A stretch of 64,000 bases of DNA from Antedon mediterranea (Eukaryota > Echinodermata > Crinoidea > Comatulida > Antedonidae). Both the position numbers and the translations under genes were made by a program. This document shows, piece by piece, positions 12,641 through 24,120 of the stretch (position 1 is its first letter; the number at the start of each line of letters is the position of its first letter). The stretch is from NCBI RefSeq assembly GCF_964355755.1, contig NC_092678.1, forward strand, positions 17,148,922-17,212,921. Direction: 5' to 3'. The notes beneath the pieces are model-generated. The model worked only from the letters and a program-made list of their open reading frames with translations. It did no database searches and had not been told where the DNA came from.

Positions 12641-14151
12641 TAAAGCACATTGAAGGCCAGTAACGTCGCTAATAGTTCCACTGGAAATACGCCTTTTCAC
12701 GATATGGAAGACATCTTCTTCGATGGATGACAAAATAATAATATGAGCAAAGCGTAGCCAATGGTTCTGTCCACAACAGATTGTGGACAAGCCCATAATA
12801 ACGACCATATTAATGTCAAAGGCAAAGTTACTAAAACATTCATAACTGATTAATGGCGGACAGTCATAATGAAATTCCAAAAATGTTAGTCACCTTAAGC
12901 ATACTATTTTGTCCCCTCCGAAGAAATGTATATTGAGTGGTTAGTTTGATTATTCTACATGTTGACTTACATAATAAAACCATCGAAATATGTTACTGTA
13001 AACGTTCACAAATGTGTGCTTATAATGGTCTGGTTCGGTTTTATCAAAGAAATACTGTGAACATTCTAACAAATCTCGCCCTTTCTCCAAGTATTATTCA
13101 ATGTTAATTTAATTTTTAAAAAAAATTGATTAAACATGTAGATTGTTTATTATTTAAAAAGGCAACCAGTGAACGTTACTGGTGACATCCAGTCCATGGT
13201 GTTTAAAGTTAGAATACACTGCTCCAGGAAGACGCTACCTTAATCCACGTTAGGGTTAAATGAGCACTGTCTGTAAGACTCTGTTATGCAGAAATGTATA
13301 TCAAATGAAAACGAAAAGGAAAGTCTGGAGTTGTGACTAACCATCTATTTCAGCCAAACAAAAAATGGAACATACTCTATCGACAAAATAGGGACCAAAT
13401 CAGAACCCATCAAGATCATATGTATAACTCGACTGCTGATAAATGACGAACTTAAGCTATTTACACTCTACCACTGTAAGGAGCTCGAAAGCAGAGATGA
13501 ATAAATGAATGGATGATAAAATTAATAACTTGCACAACTATATCCTAATTGATAATGAAATAAACATGAACTATATTAATAACATTACAATTGTTAACTG
13601 AACTGAAGTACATGATGAACAACCACTATTTAGTTTTATAATGAACTTCTGTAATATGAACAAATTGAAACTACTTAATTTGTATTTTTACATTACTTTA
13701 TTGCATTGTCAAAAACCAACATAATGAAATATTAGAATATAGGCCTACAGCACCGGATATTTATGATAACGTGATCTAAGGATTATTTGAATAGACACCA
13801 CACCTAGGAAATTGAATACAACAATTCTGTAGTCAAAATTAAACTGGTTTCTTGTGATATCTTCAACAAGCATTATTGACATGAGTAGTGTACTCCATAT
13901 TATTGGTATGATATACTTAAGTCCCTCAGGATATAGTTAAAGTTACGGGACTTATTATTAATAGTTTTTCGTTAGTAAATTGACACTTTATACTGCCTTA
14001 GTAGGTTCCGCTGAACCTTAGAATCAGGCAAACCTTCAAATATCATATCTTATATTATGTCTAATTTCATAATTAACATTATTGCCTTGCAATGTAAATC
14101 AGCAGTCTTTACATTTTTTGGATGCATACAATCATAAGAAGAAACACTTAC

Positions 14152-14223
14152 AGTATTTGCAAAGATGTTAAACCACCAAATACATTTGCAGGCAATGATT
14201 GTATGTTGTTTTCGTATAAATAC
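14152..14223 (-). CDS. Single-LRR exon 3
   Basis: A 72-base exon, acceptor GTTGAAG, donor GTAAGTG, phase 2 both sides. It encodes (L)YLYENNIQSLPANVF followed by GGLTSLQIL, a canonical extracellular LRR with the Asn ladder position and LPxNxF motif. The 3-kb TIR transposon begins about 540 bases upstream in gene orientation (14761), so the intron was enlarged by mobile DNA while the exon stayed intact. Confidence 0.8.
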
Positions 14224-14713
14224 CTTCAACAACAAAAAGAAACAAAAGTTAGTCATTAAACATTCACGAGCTGTTTTGAAGGATGTCATCTTTGTTTTTG
14301 GACACAAAAATAAATTAAAATATGTTGGGCGTATAGAATAGGTGTCTGTGGAAATTAATATATGGCCGATAACGTTACGAACGTTTGGTTATTACACAAA
14401 TGAAAATGAAAAAATAAAGTGCATGATCGAATAGTTTTAGGGTTCTAAGATGGAGAAATAGACATCAAACTCGTCTGCTGTCATTCGCCTGAAAGTCAAT
14501 ATATAAACGGTCAGGCCGTTATTATAAATGATAAAAAACGTAGTAAAAGTGTAGTAGTATACTTAAACTTAATTTAAACTTTTCATAAAATGTCGATTGA
14601 TGTTACGTATGAAGTGATATCCGGGAACATTGCGTCAAGTTTATCGAACAATTTGGGTACGAACTTTCAAAACCGCTTTACCATGCCATTAAGTAATTGT
14701 TCATATAAATAAT

Positions 14714-14756
14714 CGAGTCAAATGGCCGAGCGGTTCAGGCACGGGCGCCGTTTACC
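14714..14756 (+). mobile_element. SINE family 2 copy a, left piece
   Basis: The tRNA-like head with A box AATGGCCGAGCGGTTCAGGC, cut after GTTTACC by the 3-kb TIR transposon. The rest of the SINE resumes at 17766. Confidence 0.6.
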
Positions 14757-15289
14757 GTACTCTCTTAATGTAAAAGAGTGAGAAACCACTCAAACTAGAG
14801 TGAACTTCCACTCTTTCAAAGAGTTAACTGAGGGACAACTCGTTTTGGAGTGAAAAAAAGAGTGGTCACCAAATCACTCTAAAATGAGTGAAACCAACTC
14901 TAGAAAGAGTGAACATTTTCATCACTCTTTTAACAAGAGTGGAAATAATACACTCATAAAAGAGTGAAAGTGACCCACTCTTTCAAAAAGAGTGAAAATA
15001 ATCAACTCATAAAAGAGTGAAAGGAAACCACTCTTTTTAGGAGTGGTATTTTTAGCGTATTCTTTTTCTACTTGTATCTTCTGTCTGCAAGGCTGCTTCT
15101 GAGATCCCAAACTTGGTAGTAGCCTTAAAAACATGCATTTAAAACACAATTGTGCACAACCAAATAAATGAAACCGACATTGAGCTATATTAATTTGTTT
15201 ATTTTGAAAAGCAAATCTCTTCTCTATACATAATGCATAATTAAGAGGTAATTTAAATTCATCAAAAACATTTCATCTCAGTTACTCAT

Positions 15290-15595
15290 CATCGCGAATA
15301 AGATGGGAATATAACTCCCTAACAGTTGGTTTGATATTTGTTGTAATTTCGTATAAGAGACCTTCAAAGAAATTGAAAAAGGTCACAAGCGGACTGGCAA
15401 ATGGACATTAACTATAATTATAATGAATTTTAAAAAGTCGATCAATTGCCTGAACAATTGCGCTACCACCAGGAATGCATCAACAATAATAAAAAAAAGC
15501 TCTGTAGGTTCTTTAACATCACCCAATGCAAGGATAAATGGCTGTAAATAAGTCTGGTCTTTTCCTGATGCAAAGCTGCCAACATCTGTCCCAGC
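15290..15595 (-). pseudogene. Putative last exon(s), decayed, in the TIR transposon
   Basis: After acceptor ATTTTTCAG at 15596-15597 the frame reads GTDVGSFASGKDQTYLQPFI then LALGDVKEPTELFFIIVDAF. Further on, in shifted frames, come IDRLFKIHYNY and FFEGLLYEITTNIKPTVREL then a stop near 15290. This series of protein-like segments in different frames suggests a coding exon with indels. The pattern resembles the C-terminal part of multi-copy uncharacterised animal proteins, but I cannot name the family. Confidence 0.35.
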
Positions 15596-16152
15596 CTGAA
15601 AAATATAAAAATACAGTATAAAAAGCTGAAAAATATGAATTTATCACAAATCCTCCGTACTTTAGTCTATTATTTATCACATAATAAACACTACAATTTT
15701 GTATCTTTAATCACCTTGTTAATATACTGATCAACAATGCACGCTTGTTTTTGATCAGATGGTTTAAATTTCAATTTGGTATACTGCACATTACAAGTTT
15801 ACACAATGTGTGAGCTATAGGCAGTTCCCAGTTGCCTTCCTTCTTTTCTTATTTAACTTCCACATTTCCACATATGCAGAAAATAAATCGTTTTTAACCA
15901 GGTTTGATCTCCAGATACAAAATTATGCTGCTGTGAAAAGGGTATTTTATACAACAGTAATCTTGTGAGAAGTAAAGGAGAAGATGAAATTTTATTGGGG
16001 CTCATTTAATGTATAATCACATACTGTGTTTCAATTTTGAGATATAATATTTTCATATACTAAGAGTATTTTACAAAGAATGAAACACAAATTTTGTATA
16101 GATCTATTGCAATTTAATGATGGAATTATAAAAACGTTTAACAAGTACTCAC

Positions 16153-16248
16153 TGGCTTGTGTTGTAAAATGTAATGAAAAGCATCGTAGACTTTGCTTTT
16201 CCCACCTCTTGATATTGATGGTAATTGTTCTGAACACATCCAGATCAT
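16153..16248 (-). CDS. Putative third exon in the TIR transposon
   Basis: 96 bases between acceptor GTTTTTGCAG and donor GTGAGT. Two frames are open: one gives DDLDVFRTITINIKRW, the other EQLPSISRGGKSKVYDAF followed by HYILQHKP. The second looks more protein-like, but the phase from the previous exon favours the first, so a frameshift is possible. Unknown family. Confidence 0.3.
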
Positions 16249-16473
16249 CTGCAAAAACAGTAAATGCACTTAAAGTTACAGTAATTGCTTGTTTCTGTTT
16301 TTAGCATTTTGTAAACCATCTTTTTATTTAAAATGTACTAAGGTTATTGTATATTTTTTTTAATCAATCAATACACTTTACAATGTAATGTTTTATATCG
16401 ATGTATAAACAGGGAAGAGTATATTCCCTGACGCAAAAACTGTGTTGTTACGCAATTAACAACAATTATCATC

Positions 16474-16671
16474 GTTGGTACAGTTCCTGCTGCTTACTTG
16501 GGCTCGAATTCAACCCCAGCCATCAGCGCAAGCTCGGTGGTCTAGAGGCCTGATGATCTGGAGGCTGTGGGTTTCCACCCAAGAACTTGCATATTTTTTC
16601 GCAATTGTTTTCAAATGTATTGAATATTCGGTACACATTACGTCAGAGTTGGGCAAAACATCTTCCTATTA
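16474..16671 (+). mobile_element. tRNA-derived SINE family 1, copy a
   Basis: Opens GTTGGTACAGTTCCTGCTGC, then CTTACTTGGGCTCGAATTC, an A-box-like AAGCTCGGTGGTCTAGAGG and a decayed B box (GTGGGTTTCCACCC). It closes ACGTCAGAGTTGGGCAAAAC. Homologous to the complete copy at 20923-21161. It lies between two putative exons inside the TIR transposon. Confidence 0.6.
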
Positions 16672-16727
16672 GTGTAAATAAGTTATTAAATAAAACAGGT
16701 AAGAATTAACAATCTTTATAAACTTAC

Positions 16728-16836
16728 TGAGTTTTGATTTATGCATCAGCACAAACTTGGGATGGTAATATGGCTTCCATTTGATTAACATTTTGAATCC
16801 GCATCCTGAATACATCAGTTCAAATTCCAAGTTAAT
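16728..16836 (-). CDS. Putative second exon in the TIR transposon
   Basis: 109 bases between acceptor TTTCAATGTTTCAG and donor GTAAGT. The open frame encodes INLEFELMYSGCGFKMLIKW followed by KPYYHPKFVLMHKSKL, with no stop. The splice signals are good and the peptide is plausible, but I recognise no domain. Confidence 0.35.
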
Positions 16837-17380
16837 CTGAAACATTGAAAATATTACTACTGTAGGGGCCTAGGCTAATCAACCTAAAATTTTCAGAAAT
16901 TTATTTTGTTAAATATTTATTTTATATCCTATGAGAAATGATTCATAGAATCAAAGTAAAGTTGAATGAGTAAATTAGTACCATTTTACTCTTAAAATAA
17001 TCATTCAGAAACATGACATAAATTTCTCAGAATATAGGCCTAGTATCCTAGCTCAAGTCAAGTCAAGTCAAGCCGGGTCTATAATAATTAAAAAAAGAGT
17101 GGTTGAATAAAGTGAAAACAATATCGTCGTACCGTACCCATGCCAAAACAATTTGGGTATGGGTCCGCCTATAGGCTAAATACGAGTTAGCATATGGTGG
17201 GGACGAGTTGGTTTGGGTACGCGTTGCCAGCACCCTTCCTACTAGGCCTAGCCAGGCTAGCTAGTAGTAGGCTAGGCGTTAGCACACCAGGATTCACACG
17301 CAAATAAAACATATTACAAAACAATATAATCATTTCTACAATACACGGTAACAAAAGCTACATTTTAAATGTAAATTTAC

Positions 17381-17444
17381 CATTAAATATCCTGATTAAA
17401 TGTTGATCTTGTTCACCAAATATCTGGTGTAAAAATTCCTCCAT
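17381..17444 (-). CDS. Putative first exon of a gene carried by the TIR transposon
   Basis: The ATG at 17444 (CGAGATGG context) encodes MEEFLHQIFGEQDQHLIRIFN and ends AATG before donor GTAAAT. Immediately upstream (17445-17520) is a purine-rich then GC-rich segment with CGGCCGGCCCGGGCGCGCGC, unlike the AT-rich surroundings and consistent with a promoter carried inside the element. Together with putative exons at 16728, 16153 and below 15595 it suggests a minus-strand spliced gene within the transposon. Phase 1 here does not match the phase-0 reading of the next exon, so an exon is missing or the gene is decayed. Family unknown. Confidence 0.35.
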
Positions 17445-17765
17445 CTCGTTGGAATGCGGCGGCGGGAGAAAGAGAGAGAAACAGTCAATCGGCCGGCCCG
17501 GGCGCGCGCGAAGACGATGAAAAGTTATGAAATGCTTGCATTTGATTGGCTGACTCGATCAAAAGTGTTCACTCCCGGAGTCGAGTGGTGGGTGTTTACA
17601 GTTCGAGCGGGAATACATGCACACTCGTTGAAGGAGTGGTACGTTTTATGCTTAATAATTATGGCAGTCGCTCAAATTGGAGTGGATTAACACTCATTCA
17701 AGAGTGAACATCATTTCACTCTAAATTTGGAGTGGAAATATCACTCGTTTACATTAAGAGAGTAC

Positions 17766-18047
17766 CTAAAGAACCAACAACATCGACAAAGGTTCGAGGC
17801 CGACTCGCTCCTAGTTCTGGTGGTGGAACAAGTCTTCTCGGATAAGGACTATAAACCGTAGGTCCAGTGTACACAGTTATAACCTGTGTGCACTTTAAAG
17901 AACCCAGTTCATTATTCGAAAAGAGTAGGGGGTTACCCCGGTGAACTGGTTCACAAAATAGCTCTGTATCAGGGGGATTACCACCTATCTGATAGGACAG
18001 TGATTAATCCACTATTGTTAATCCTTGGCCACATTGCCTAAAGACAT
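17766..18047 (+). mobile_element. SINE family 2 copy a, right piece
   Basis: Resumes CTAAAGAACCAACAACATCG, carries B box GGTTCGAGGCC, then GACTCGCTCCTAG, GGATAAGGACTATAAACCGT and GGTGAACTGGTTCACAAAAT. It ends near CTTGGCCACATTGCC. Collinear with the uninterrupted inverse copy at 9372-9690. Confidence 0.65.
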
Positions 18048-18472
18048 AAAATTAAAATTAAATATCAATGTAAACGATTCCATGTAGTTCATGTTCTAAA
18101 AAACTGCTATTGTTAGCCCTGAAAAAAAGAACCTATTATACTTTAACGGACCATTTTCGCTGAACACGTCGTAGATGTTGGTACTTAGCGTTAGTTAGTT
18201 TTAAGTTGGACAAAAGCAGTTTATTAACTTTAAAAGGAGCATCCCAACCATTGCCTGGTCGGCGATCTTTGACTAAACGTCCTAAATATATTTTTGAACA
18301 AACAAAGTTAAATCAAATCATCTGAACTCATATTATTAGTTAGTAAATTGAATTTTAGAAACATCTACACATATCATATATCTTATATCACATGCCTAAT
18401 TTCATAATTAACATGATTAATTTACAATGTAAATCTGCAGCATATTCGAAGTATAAAATTATAAGAAAACAC

Positions 18473-18530
18473 AGTATTTGCAAAGATTTTTAACCACATT
18501 TGCAGGCAATGATTTTCGTCATATAAATAC
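18473..18530 (-). pseudogene. Dead LRR exon copy
   Basis: This is a decayed duplicate of the LRR exon at 14152-14223. The acceptor (TTACAAG) and the first bases GTATTTATA, the middle ATCATTGCCTGCAAATGT and the end CTTTGCAAATACT are shared. About 14 bases are missing net, the Phe-Gly-Gly segment is disrupted, and the donor GTAAGTG has become GTGTTTTC. It cannot encode a full repeat and probably is not spliced. Flanking intron sequence is shared with the 14-kb module, so a whole exon-intron block was duplicated. Confidence 0.7.
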
Positions 18531-19330
18531 CTTGTAAATGTTGTAAATAAACACACGAGCTGTTTTGAAGGATGTCTTTGTTTTGGAAAAAATAGTTTCA
18601 CTTGCGTATATGTCAATGATTAACATATAATGGTTGTAAAATAATAAGTGTCAGTGGAAAATAATAGATGCTGATGTTAACATGCTAATAAAAAAAAAGA
18701 AGAGTGACATTACAAATGTAAGAGTTTAGCTTTATAATGTATTTGTAATAGGTAGTCTCTGTAGCAAGAGAAAATTCCCACCCGACTAAACATAGCTGAA
18801 ATAATAGTTGATGTAGACCTAATCTGACCTACATGAATTTTAGAATTGAGAATAACCAAACGAATTAAGGAAAATTTTTACAGAAAATCGATGGTATAAT
18901 GATGATTTATTTGCAGTCTAACAAGTGACAGTATTATCCCTTCTCTTATCTTATCTTATCTAGGTCTACTGCAGAATGTGAACGGAAACATCCGTATACG
19001 TTTGACAAAAAGTATAAAAAATTATCTATAAAAAGATTTACCAGTTTATAATAATCTCATAGCGCCGTTACACACTCACATAATTATTATTTGTTTGTAC
19101 AATAATGTAAGCAAATAGACTGGAAGATACTAAAGCATTTTTTAAAAACTATAACACAATACTACTGTTGTAAGGTCTATGACCCACAAGGGCGTTGATG
19201 TTACTGTAATGATCAACAACTGTAACATTAACATTGGTCAAATCAAGTAAACATGTTCCTACCAAGAATAACCTGTAATACAAAAAAGTAAACATAATAA
19301 TACAATTTTAATATAAATTTTATTGACAAA

Positions 19331-19395
19331 AAGAGAGATAGACGTTTCGGTAGCATCATAGAAACATTTTCAAGATCAAGTGAATCCAAATCAAT
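19331..19395 (-). repeat. Penelope-type tail-like fragment
   Basis: Minus strand: TTGATCTTGAAAATGTTTC then TATGATGCTACCGAAACGTC and a TATCTCTC stretch. The GATG...CGAAACGT arrangement is common near ends of Penelope-like retroelements. No reverse transcriptase is nearby. Weak call. Confidence 0.3.
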
Positions 19396-20922
19396 AATAA
19401 TTATGTGCACTAAGCACCAAAGTTGGTGACATGAAATGCTACTGAGGGATTGAAATTATATAGTAAACGTCTTTTAATTCATAATAATACAACTTAAAAC
19501 TATCATTTTAATTATTTTGCAAAAAAACACCAACATATTTTATGTTTTATCCGCTTTGATTAAGAATAAATGGAATAATTTGTTATTGTTCAGAGTCATA
19601 CCACAAGGCTTCAATTAAAAAAACATACTTTAACGTACTAATGTTATAGGATCTAGTATGCCAACAAATTACACCAGGTATGTATGCAACATTTTACTCC
19701 AGAAGATGTTAAAATACTCAAGAATAAACTAGCTAAGTAACTGATGGGGGTGACAGTGTCGTATCAAAACGTCGTCAAAAAGTCGAGAATAATATGACCG
19801 ATATCTTATCATTTCTTATTTACAATGATGTTGAATTAAAGAATTCCGACATTTCCTGCTGTGAACTTATCTAAAATTGCAACTGTTCATATTGGGGCTG
19901 TAGATACTGCCTCGTTATATCGTGAGATAAAGAAGATACCATTTGATTTGCAGCTTGTAAAAGGAGATGTTGAGCATGGTTTTACTGAAGGACAACACAT
20001 CAAGAATAAGCTGAATGAGTGTTATTGAACAGTCAAAACTTAATTGAACTGCAATAATGCTAGCAACGCCAAGTATTTTCCTAATGCTGTTTAAGTGATG
20101 CTTCTCGTCAAGGTACGTGTAAGCAAAGGCCACAAAAAAGCAGACACATGCCTTCTTTGTGTCTATACCTTGGAAATATGTCCGTTGATACCACCGTGGA
20201 TGGAAATCACTGCCAAAGTGAGTGCTTTGACTGTTAAAAGTGATGAATATGTTTCTTTATTGTTGAGCTGTGATGCTAAATATAAAGAGAATATACTTGG
20301 TCCGTCACTCTGGCCTGCTAATGTCATCATTCGTAAATATGATGAGCCTATAATTGGTTTGAAAGATAATCAATATGACTCCAGGTTTAACCATACTGGT
20401 TAGTCATGGCTGTACATCAAACTTGTGATGTCCGAGTAGTTTCATATAACTGTAAGAAATTAAAGTCTAGACAGACGAAGATTATTGACTTATGCGAGAC
20501 GTATGATGTTATTTGTTTCCAAGAAACATGGCTATGTTATGATGAGCTTCACCCTTTGAAAACGCTGTATATTGATTTTGACTGTTATGGCACGTCGTCT
20601 ATTGATACCTCCGCATCTCTGGAGGTGTAGCTATATTGCTTAGAAAGAGTTTATATAGTTCTGTTAGGAACATTCATCTAGCTGACAATAGCTTGTTGCC
20701 ATTGAGTTAGGTGTAGATAACAATAAAACATTGCTTGTCAATATATACTTAACGTATGACTGCAACTGTACAGAATGAAATCTGCATTTGTCTGACTGTG
20801 AGAATCGGGGTTCACGTCTGACACGTTTACCTTCTATAGCACATAACACAACCAGTCGGTGGGACCATTTAGTTTCCACTCAGAGTTCACATTCTTGTTT
20901 AAGTAATTTTAATTGTAGTTTT

Positions 20923-21161
20923 GCGTCAGGGAGTTGAGTGATTAGATGTTTTGCCCTACTCTGACGTAATTTGTACTTTATACTAAGTACAATTGAGAAT
21001 ACTTGCGAAAACATTCGCAAGTAGTTCTCGGGTGGGACTCGAACCCACGACCTCCAGATCACTAGCCTGGCGTTCATACTTCTAGACCACTCAGCTTCCG
21101 CTGATGGCTAGTGGTTAGATTCGAGCTCAAGTAAGCAGCGGGTACTGCACCAACAGGATTG
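20923..21161 (-). mobile_element. tRNA-derived SINE family 1, copy b, with exact target duplication
   Basis: 239 bases flanked by a perfect 13-base duplication TAATTGTAGTTTT (20910-20922 and 21162-21174) inside the LINE endonuclease coding region. Minus strand: 5' part with GAGCTCGAATCTAACC (itself B-box-like), then A-box AGCTGAGTGGTCTAGAAG and B-box GGTTCGAGTCCCACC. A CCAGG-CTAGTGA-TCTGG anticodon-arm-like segment with AGT in the anticodon position hints at tRNA-Thr ancestry. The tail carries ACGTCAGAGTAGGGCAAAAC. Confidence 0.8.
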
Positions 21162-21381
21162 TAATTGTAGTTTTAGCTATATGATTTCATAGGGTCTGAT
21201 CATTTCCCTATTGCATTTAGTATTAATGATGTTTTATGGGATAAGCCTATAACCCATGATTCAAGATAACGACAGACATAACATTGCAACTATTGTTAAC
21301 TGGAAGTCCGTTAGTAAACAGGATATTGATAAGTACACTTATACCACATGTATTACTTAATAGTCTTTTAATTAAGTCCTA

Positions 21382-22846
21382 CTAGATGGTACGCTCGCTT
21401 CGTTCGCGTACCATCTAGGTCGTGCCCACAGATGGTTCTCGAATACATAGTAATTTCAGCGTTTAAAAAACTGGCGACTTCAAATGCACATGCAGGACAA
21501 TAATACATGTTGTTTACAGGAACGAACAAATAGACACGGTGATTTATGTACTCAACTAAAATTAGCACCCCGCGAATTACTTCCGAAAAAGAAGTTTGTC
21601 ACAAAATAAGAAACAAACTGAATTTGTGTTTTGTATGTAACATTTGGGTTGAGGGATAGGGAAGAGGATGGATGCAAAGACGAACAATTTTTAAATATAT
21701 TCTTTATCGATTTAGTAACGAAATATGAATTATTTTCATGTTTTACAAATAATATACCAGTAAACACAGTAAAACATTGCGATTTAATACTTTGTTGAAA
21801 CTGTCACCGTCATAGTCGATTGAAATAGTACAGTTCATGTAACGATACATCACTAATACGACGTTTATATTTTTGTTGAAGTTACATGATAACAAACGTT
21901 CAGAAGGAACTGTCAGTAATATATTAAACACCTCTATTCGGGGCAAATCGTAAATTCGCTTTAATCGTCAATAAATAATTATCTAACTCAACTTAATTAG
22001 TAGGCCTAATGGTCAAGTGTCTCATAGAGCCAATTATGCTACCCACTACCCAACTTGTATTGAAAATTAAGTTGTTTCCTAACCACCAAACTTGTTCTGC
22101 GTTTAGGGCATGTACTGATCATTCGTACTGTAGGCCTGTCCTCTACTGGCTTTACAACGCTATTCATGTCAGTGAGGGGAGGGTGGTGGTGTTGGTGGTG
22201 GTTTAGCTGCAATAATAAAGTTGATTGTACATAATAGACGGCGACTGGAAAGGCTAGCTCATTATGCGTTAAAAAAAAGGATTCCACAGATTGGAAAAAA
22301 ATGTATCGAATTTCTGTTATGAGTATACAGTACTTGTATTTACGACGCCTGAGGGAATAGACACTTGTGGAACAGAGATTGGAATGTTCCATTTATCGCA
22401 GATCAAAACATTTGTATAAACGTTTATTAAATCTATCAAAATAGTATTTTTTAAAGAAAATCGGCCTGTCTTCAACATTATGATGCTGTACTCGAGCTGT
22501 TCAACCGGTTTCCAGCTATTAAAAACAATTATCGTAGGAGGAGATAGGAAAATGCGAAGCATCCTCGCATTATTGTCTGCGGGTATTTTTCAAGTTGGAC
22601 ATCCACTAGACAGTGTATACCACGACCACGAATCACCCCTATTTGGGGCAAATCGTTGAACCTAAATTCGTTTTAATTGTCAATAACTAATTATCTAACT
22701 CAATTTAATTAGTAAACATGGTTACATCAGATGGTTAAAATCAGTACCGAAAGTACGAACCAACTTTATATTATACCATCGAGTAAAAATTCTAGAAATA
22801 AACTGCGATTTATCGAATTTTGCCCTTACGTAAATTTATATTTAGA
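21382..22846 (-). mobile_element. Helitron-like element, family A copy 2, inside a LINE
   Basis: It begins with the same CTAGATGGTACGC hairpin (21382-21418) preceded by A and continues through homologous sequence to TTTATATTTAGA at 22846. LINE sequence lies on both sides: the endonuclease end on the left and the reverse-transcriptase FLDAPKAFDRV block on the right. The base after its 5' end is A instead of the expected T, and roughly 200 LINE codons are missing, so the right junction was probably altered by a deletion. It contains a GT-rich stretch at 22180-22202. Confidence 0.75.
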
Positions 22847-24120
22847 AGCTTTCAATTGCCATAGTTGCTTTCTGGACGCACCAAAAGCGTTCGATCGAGT
22901 CAAATCCTATTTAAAGTTTTAGTTGAAAGAGGTGTGCCTATCTTTGTAGTTAGGATCTTACGACTGGTATGATAATCAAGAATTTGTTGTTAGATGGGGA
23001 TATTGTGTCCCTTCACCTTTTTTCTGTTATTAACGGTGTGCACCAAAGGGGTGTAATGTCTCCACTGCTTTACAATGTAGCCTATTATATTGAAGATCTT
23101 TATGTACAACTTAGAGAGTCCAATCATGGGTGTACTATTGGTGATAACAAATTTAATTGTCTCAGTTACGCTGATGACATGCTTCTCATGGCTCCTTTTT
23201 CTATTGGAGTACTGAATCTCATTAATGTTTTTGAACTTTATGCTACGAATCGAGATATTGTGTACGTTACTATACAATCCAAGTGTATGTTTTTATGTGC
23301 TCGTGTAGGTAAGTTACAAGGTTGACCTAGTGTTAAGCTAAACCACACTGACCTTGAATTTGTTGACTGTATAACATACTTGGGTCATGTGATTTGTAAC
23401 TCTCTGAATGATGATAATGATATTAAGAAACAGTATCGAGCTATGTGTATCAAAGCTAATGCATTATGCAGGACATTCTCCAAATGTTCCGTTGAAGTTA
23501 AATGTCAGTTATTTAAAATGTTTTGCGTTAATGTAGGCCAATACTGTATGACTCTATGGAGTAAATTCCGTGAAGGTACTGTAAACTAATTTAGAGTTTT
23601 CTTTAATAACGGGTTGCGTAAGCTACTGAAAATTCTTAGTTATAGCATGATTTTTTTTAACGAATAACGTTCCCTCATTCTATAATTTGATGGAACGCTA
23701 TACATTATAGTTTTAAGAGCATAATTCATGACAGTTGCAATAGCCTGATTGAACCATAGTTAACGTCATTCCACAATCCAACCTACATCAGCGTTTGGTA
23801 CAAATTGGTATTTTTTAGGATATTGTAAGTTGATTTGTGGAAGTTGCTTATTTAATTTCCTGGTTAAATTGTTTCTATTTTTTGTTTTTTTTTATGATTT
23901 GTATATGGATGTACTATCCGAAATAAAGAAAATGAATGAATGAATGAATAGTGTACCGTCATTTTAAAAGTGATATTATTGGCCTAATACAACGTCATGG
24001 TATTTAGAAACAGTCAAACCAACCCTTAAATGCATAATTTCACAATTAACCAGATATACTTACAATTGTAAAGCTTTTAAATGTTTACAAGTAAGGACAA
24101 AAATGAGAATAAACACTTAC

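Larger units (their letters stand above)
14761..17761. mobile_element. 3.0-kb TIR DNA transposon with ACTCT/AGAGT subterminal arrays
   Basis: Terminal inverted repeats start TCTCTTAATGTAAA at 14761 and, inverted, at 17761, flanked by a 4-base duplication GTAC (14757-14760 and 17762-17765). Comparison with the intact SINE at 9372-9690 supports the 4-base duplication, because the pre-insertion length matches. Both ends carry dense subterminal CACTC/GAGTG words: about 25 in 14770-15050 and about 8 in 17660-17755, many paired as palindromes such as CACTCTTTCAAAAAGAGTG. Such arrays usually bind the transposase. No transposase catalytic domain was recognised, so the superfamily is open (4-base duplications occur in Sola, Ginger and some Academ elements). 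Confidence 0.75.
20095..23950 (+). mobile_element. CR1/L2-like LINE, broken, with nested SINE and Helitron
   Basis: ORF1 C-terminus: 20200-20403, with ILGPSLWPANVIIRKY. ORF2 starts at 20406 (VVSYNCKKL, CFQETWLCYDE: APE endonuclease) and shifts frame near 20620 and 20700. The endonuclease SDHFPI motif is at 21195-21212. Reverse transcriptase resumes at 22848 with FLDAPKAFDRV (22869-22901), YADD at 23167-23178 and the thumb-like KCSVEVKCQLFKMF segment near 23490. The 3' end is AATAAAG followed by (AATG)n at 23925-23950. Roughly 200 residues between the endonuclease and the reverse transcriptase are missing beside Helitron A copy 2. It carries several frameshifts and is inactive. Confidence 0.8.

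Noticed and set aside
12626-12880. Minus-strand 84-codon ORF with Cys-rich and hydrophobic parts
   Set aside because: No domain recognised. It sits between repeat blocks and lacks splice or repetition support.
21020-21110. Possible functional tRNA gene on the minus strand
   Set aside because: The A and B boxes are good, but it is inside a SINE with target duplication and the acceptor stem does not pair.
22009-22206. Plus-strand ORF in Helitron A copy 2 ending in Val-rich sequence
   Set aside because: The Val run is translation of a GGTGGT simple repeat; not conserved in other copies.
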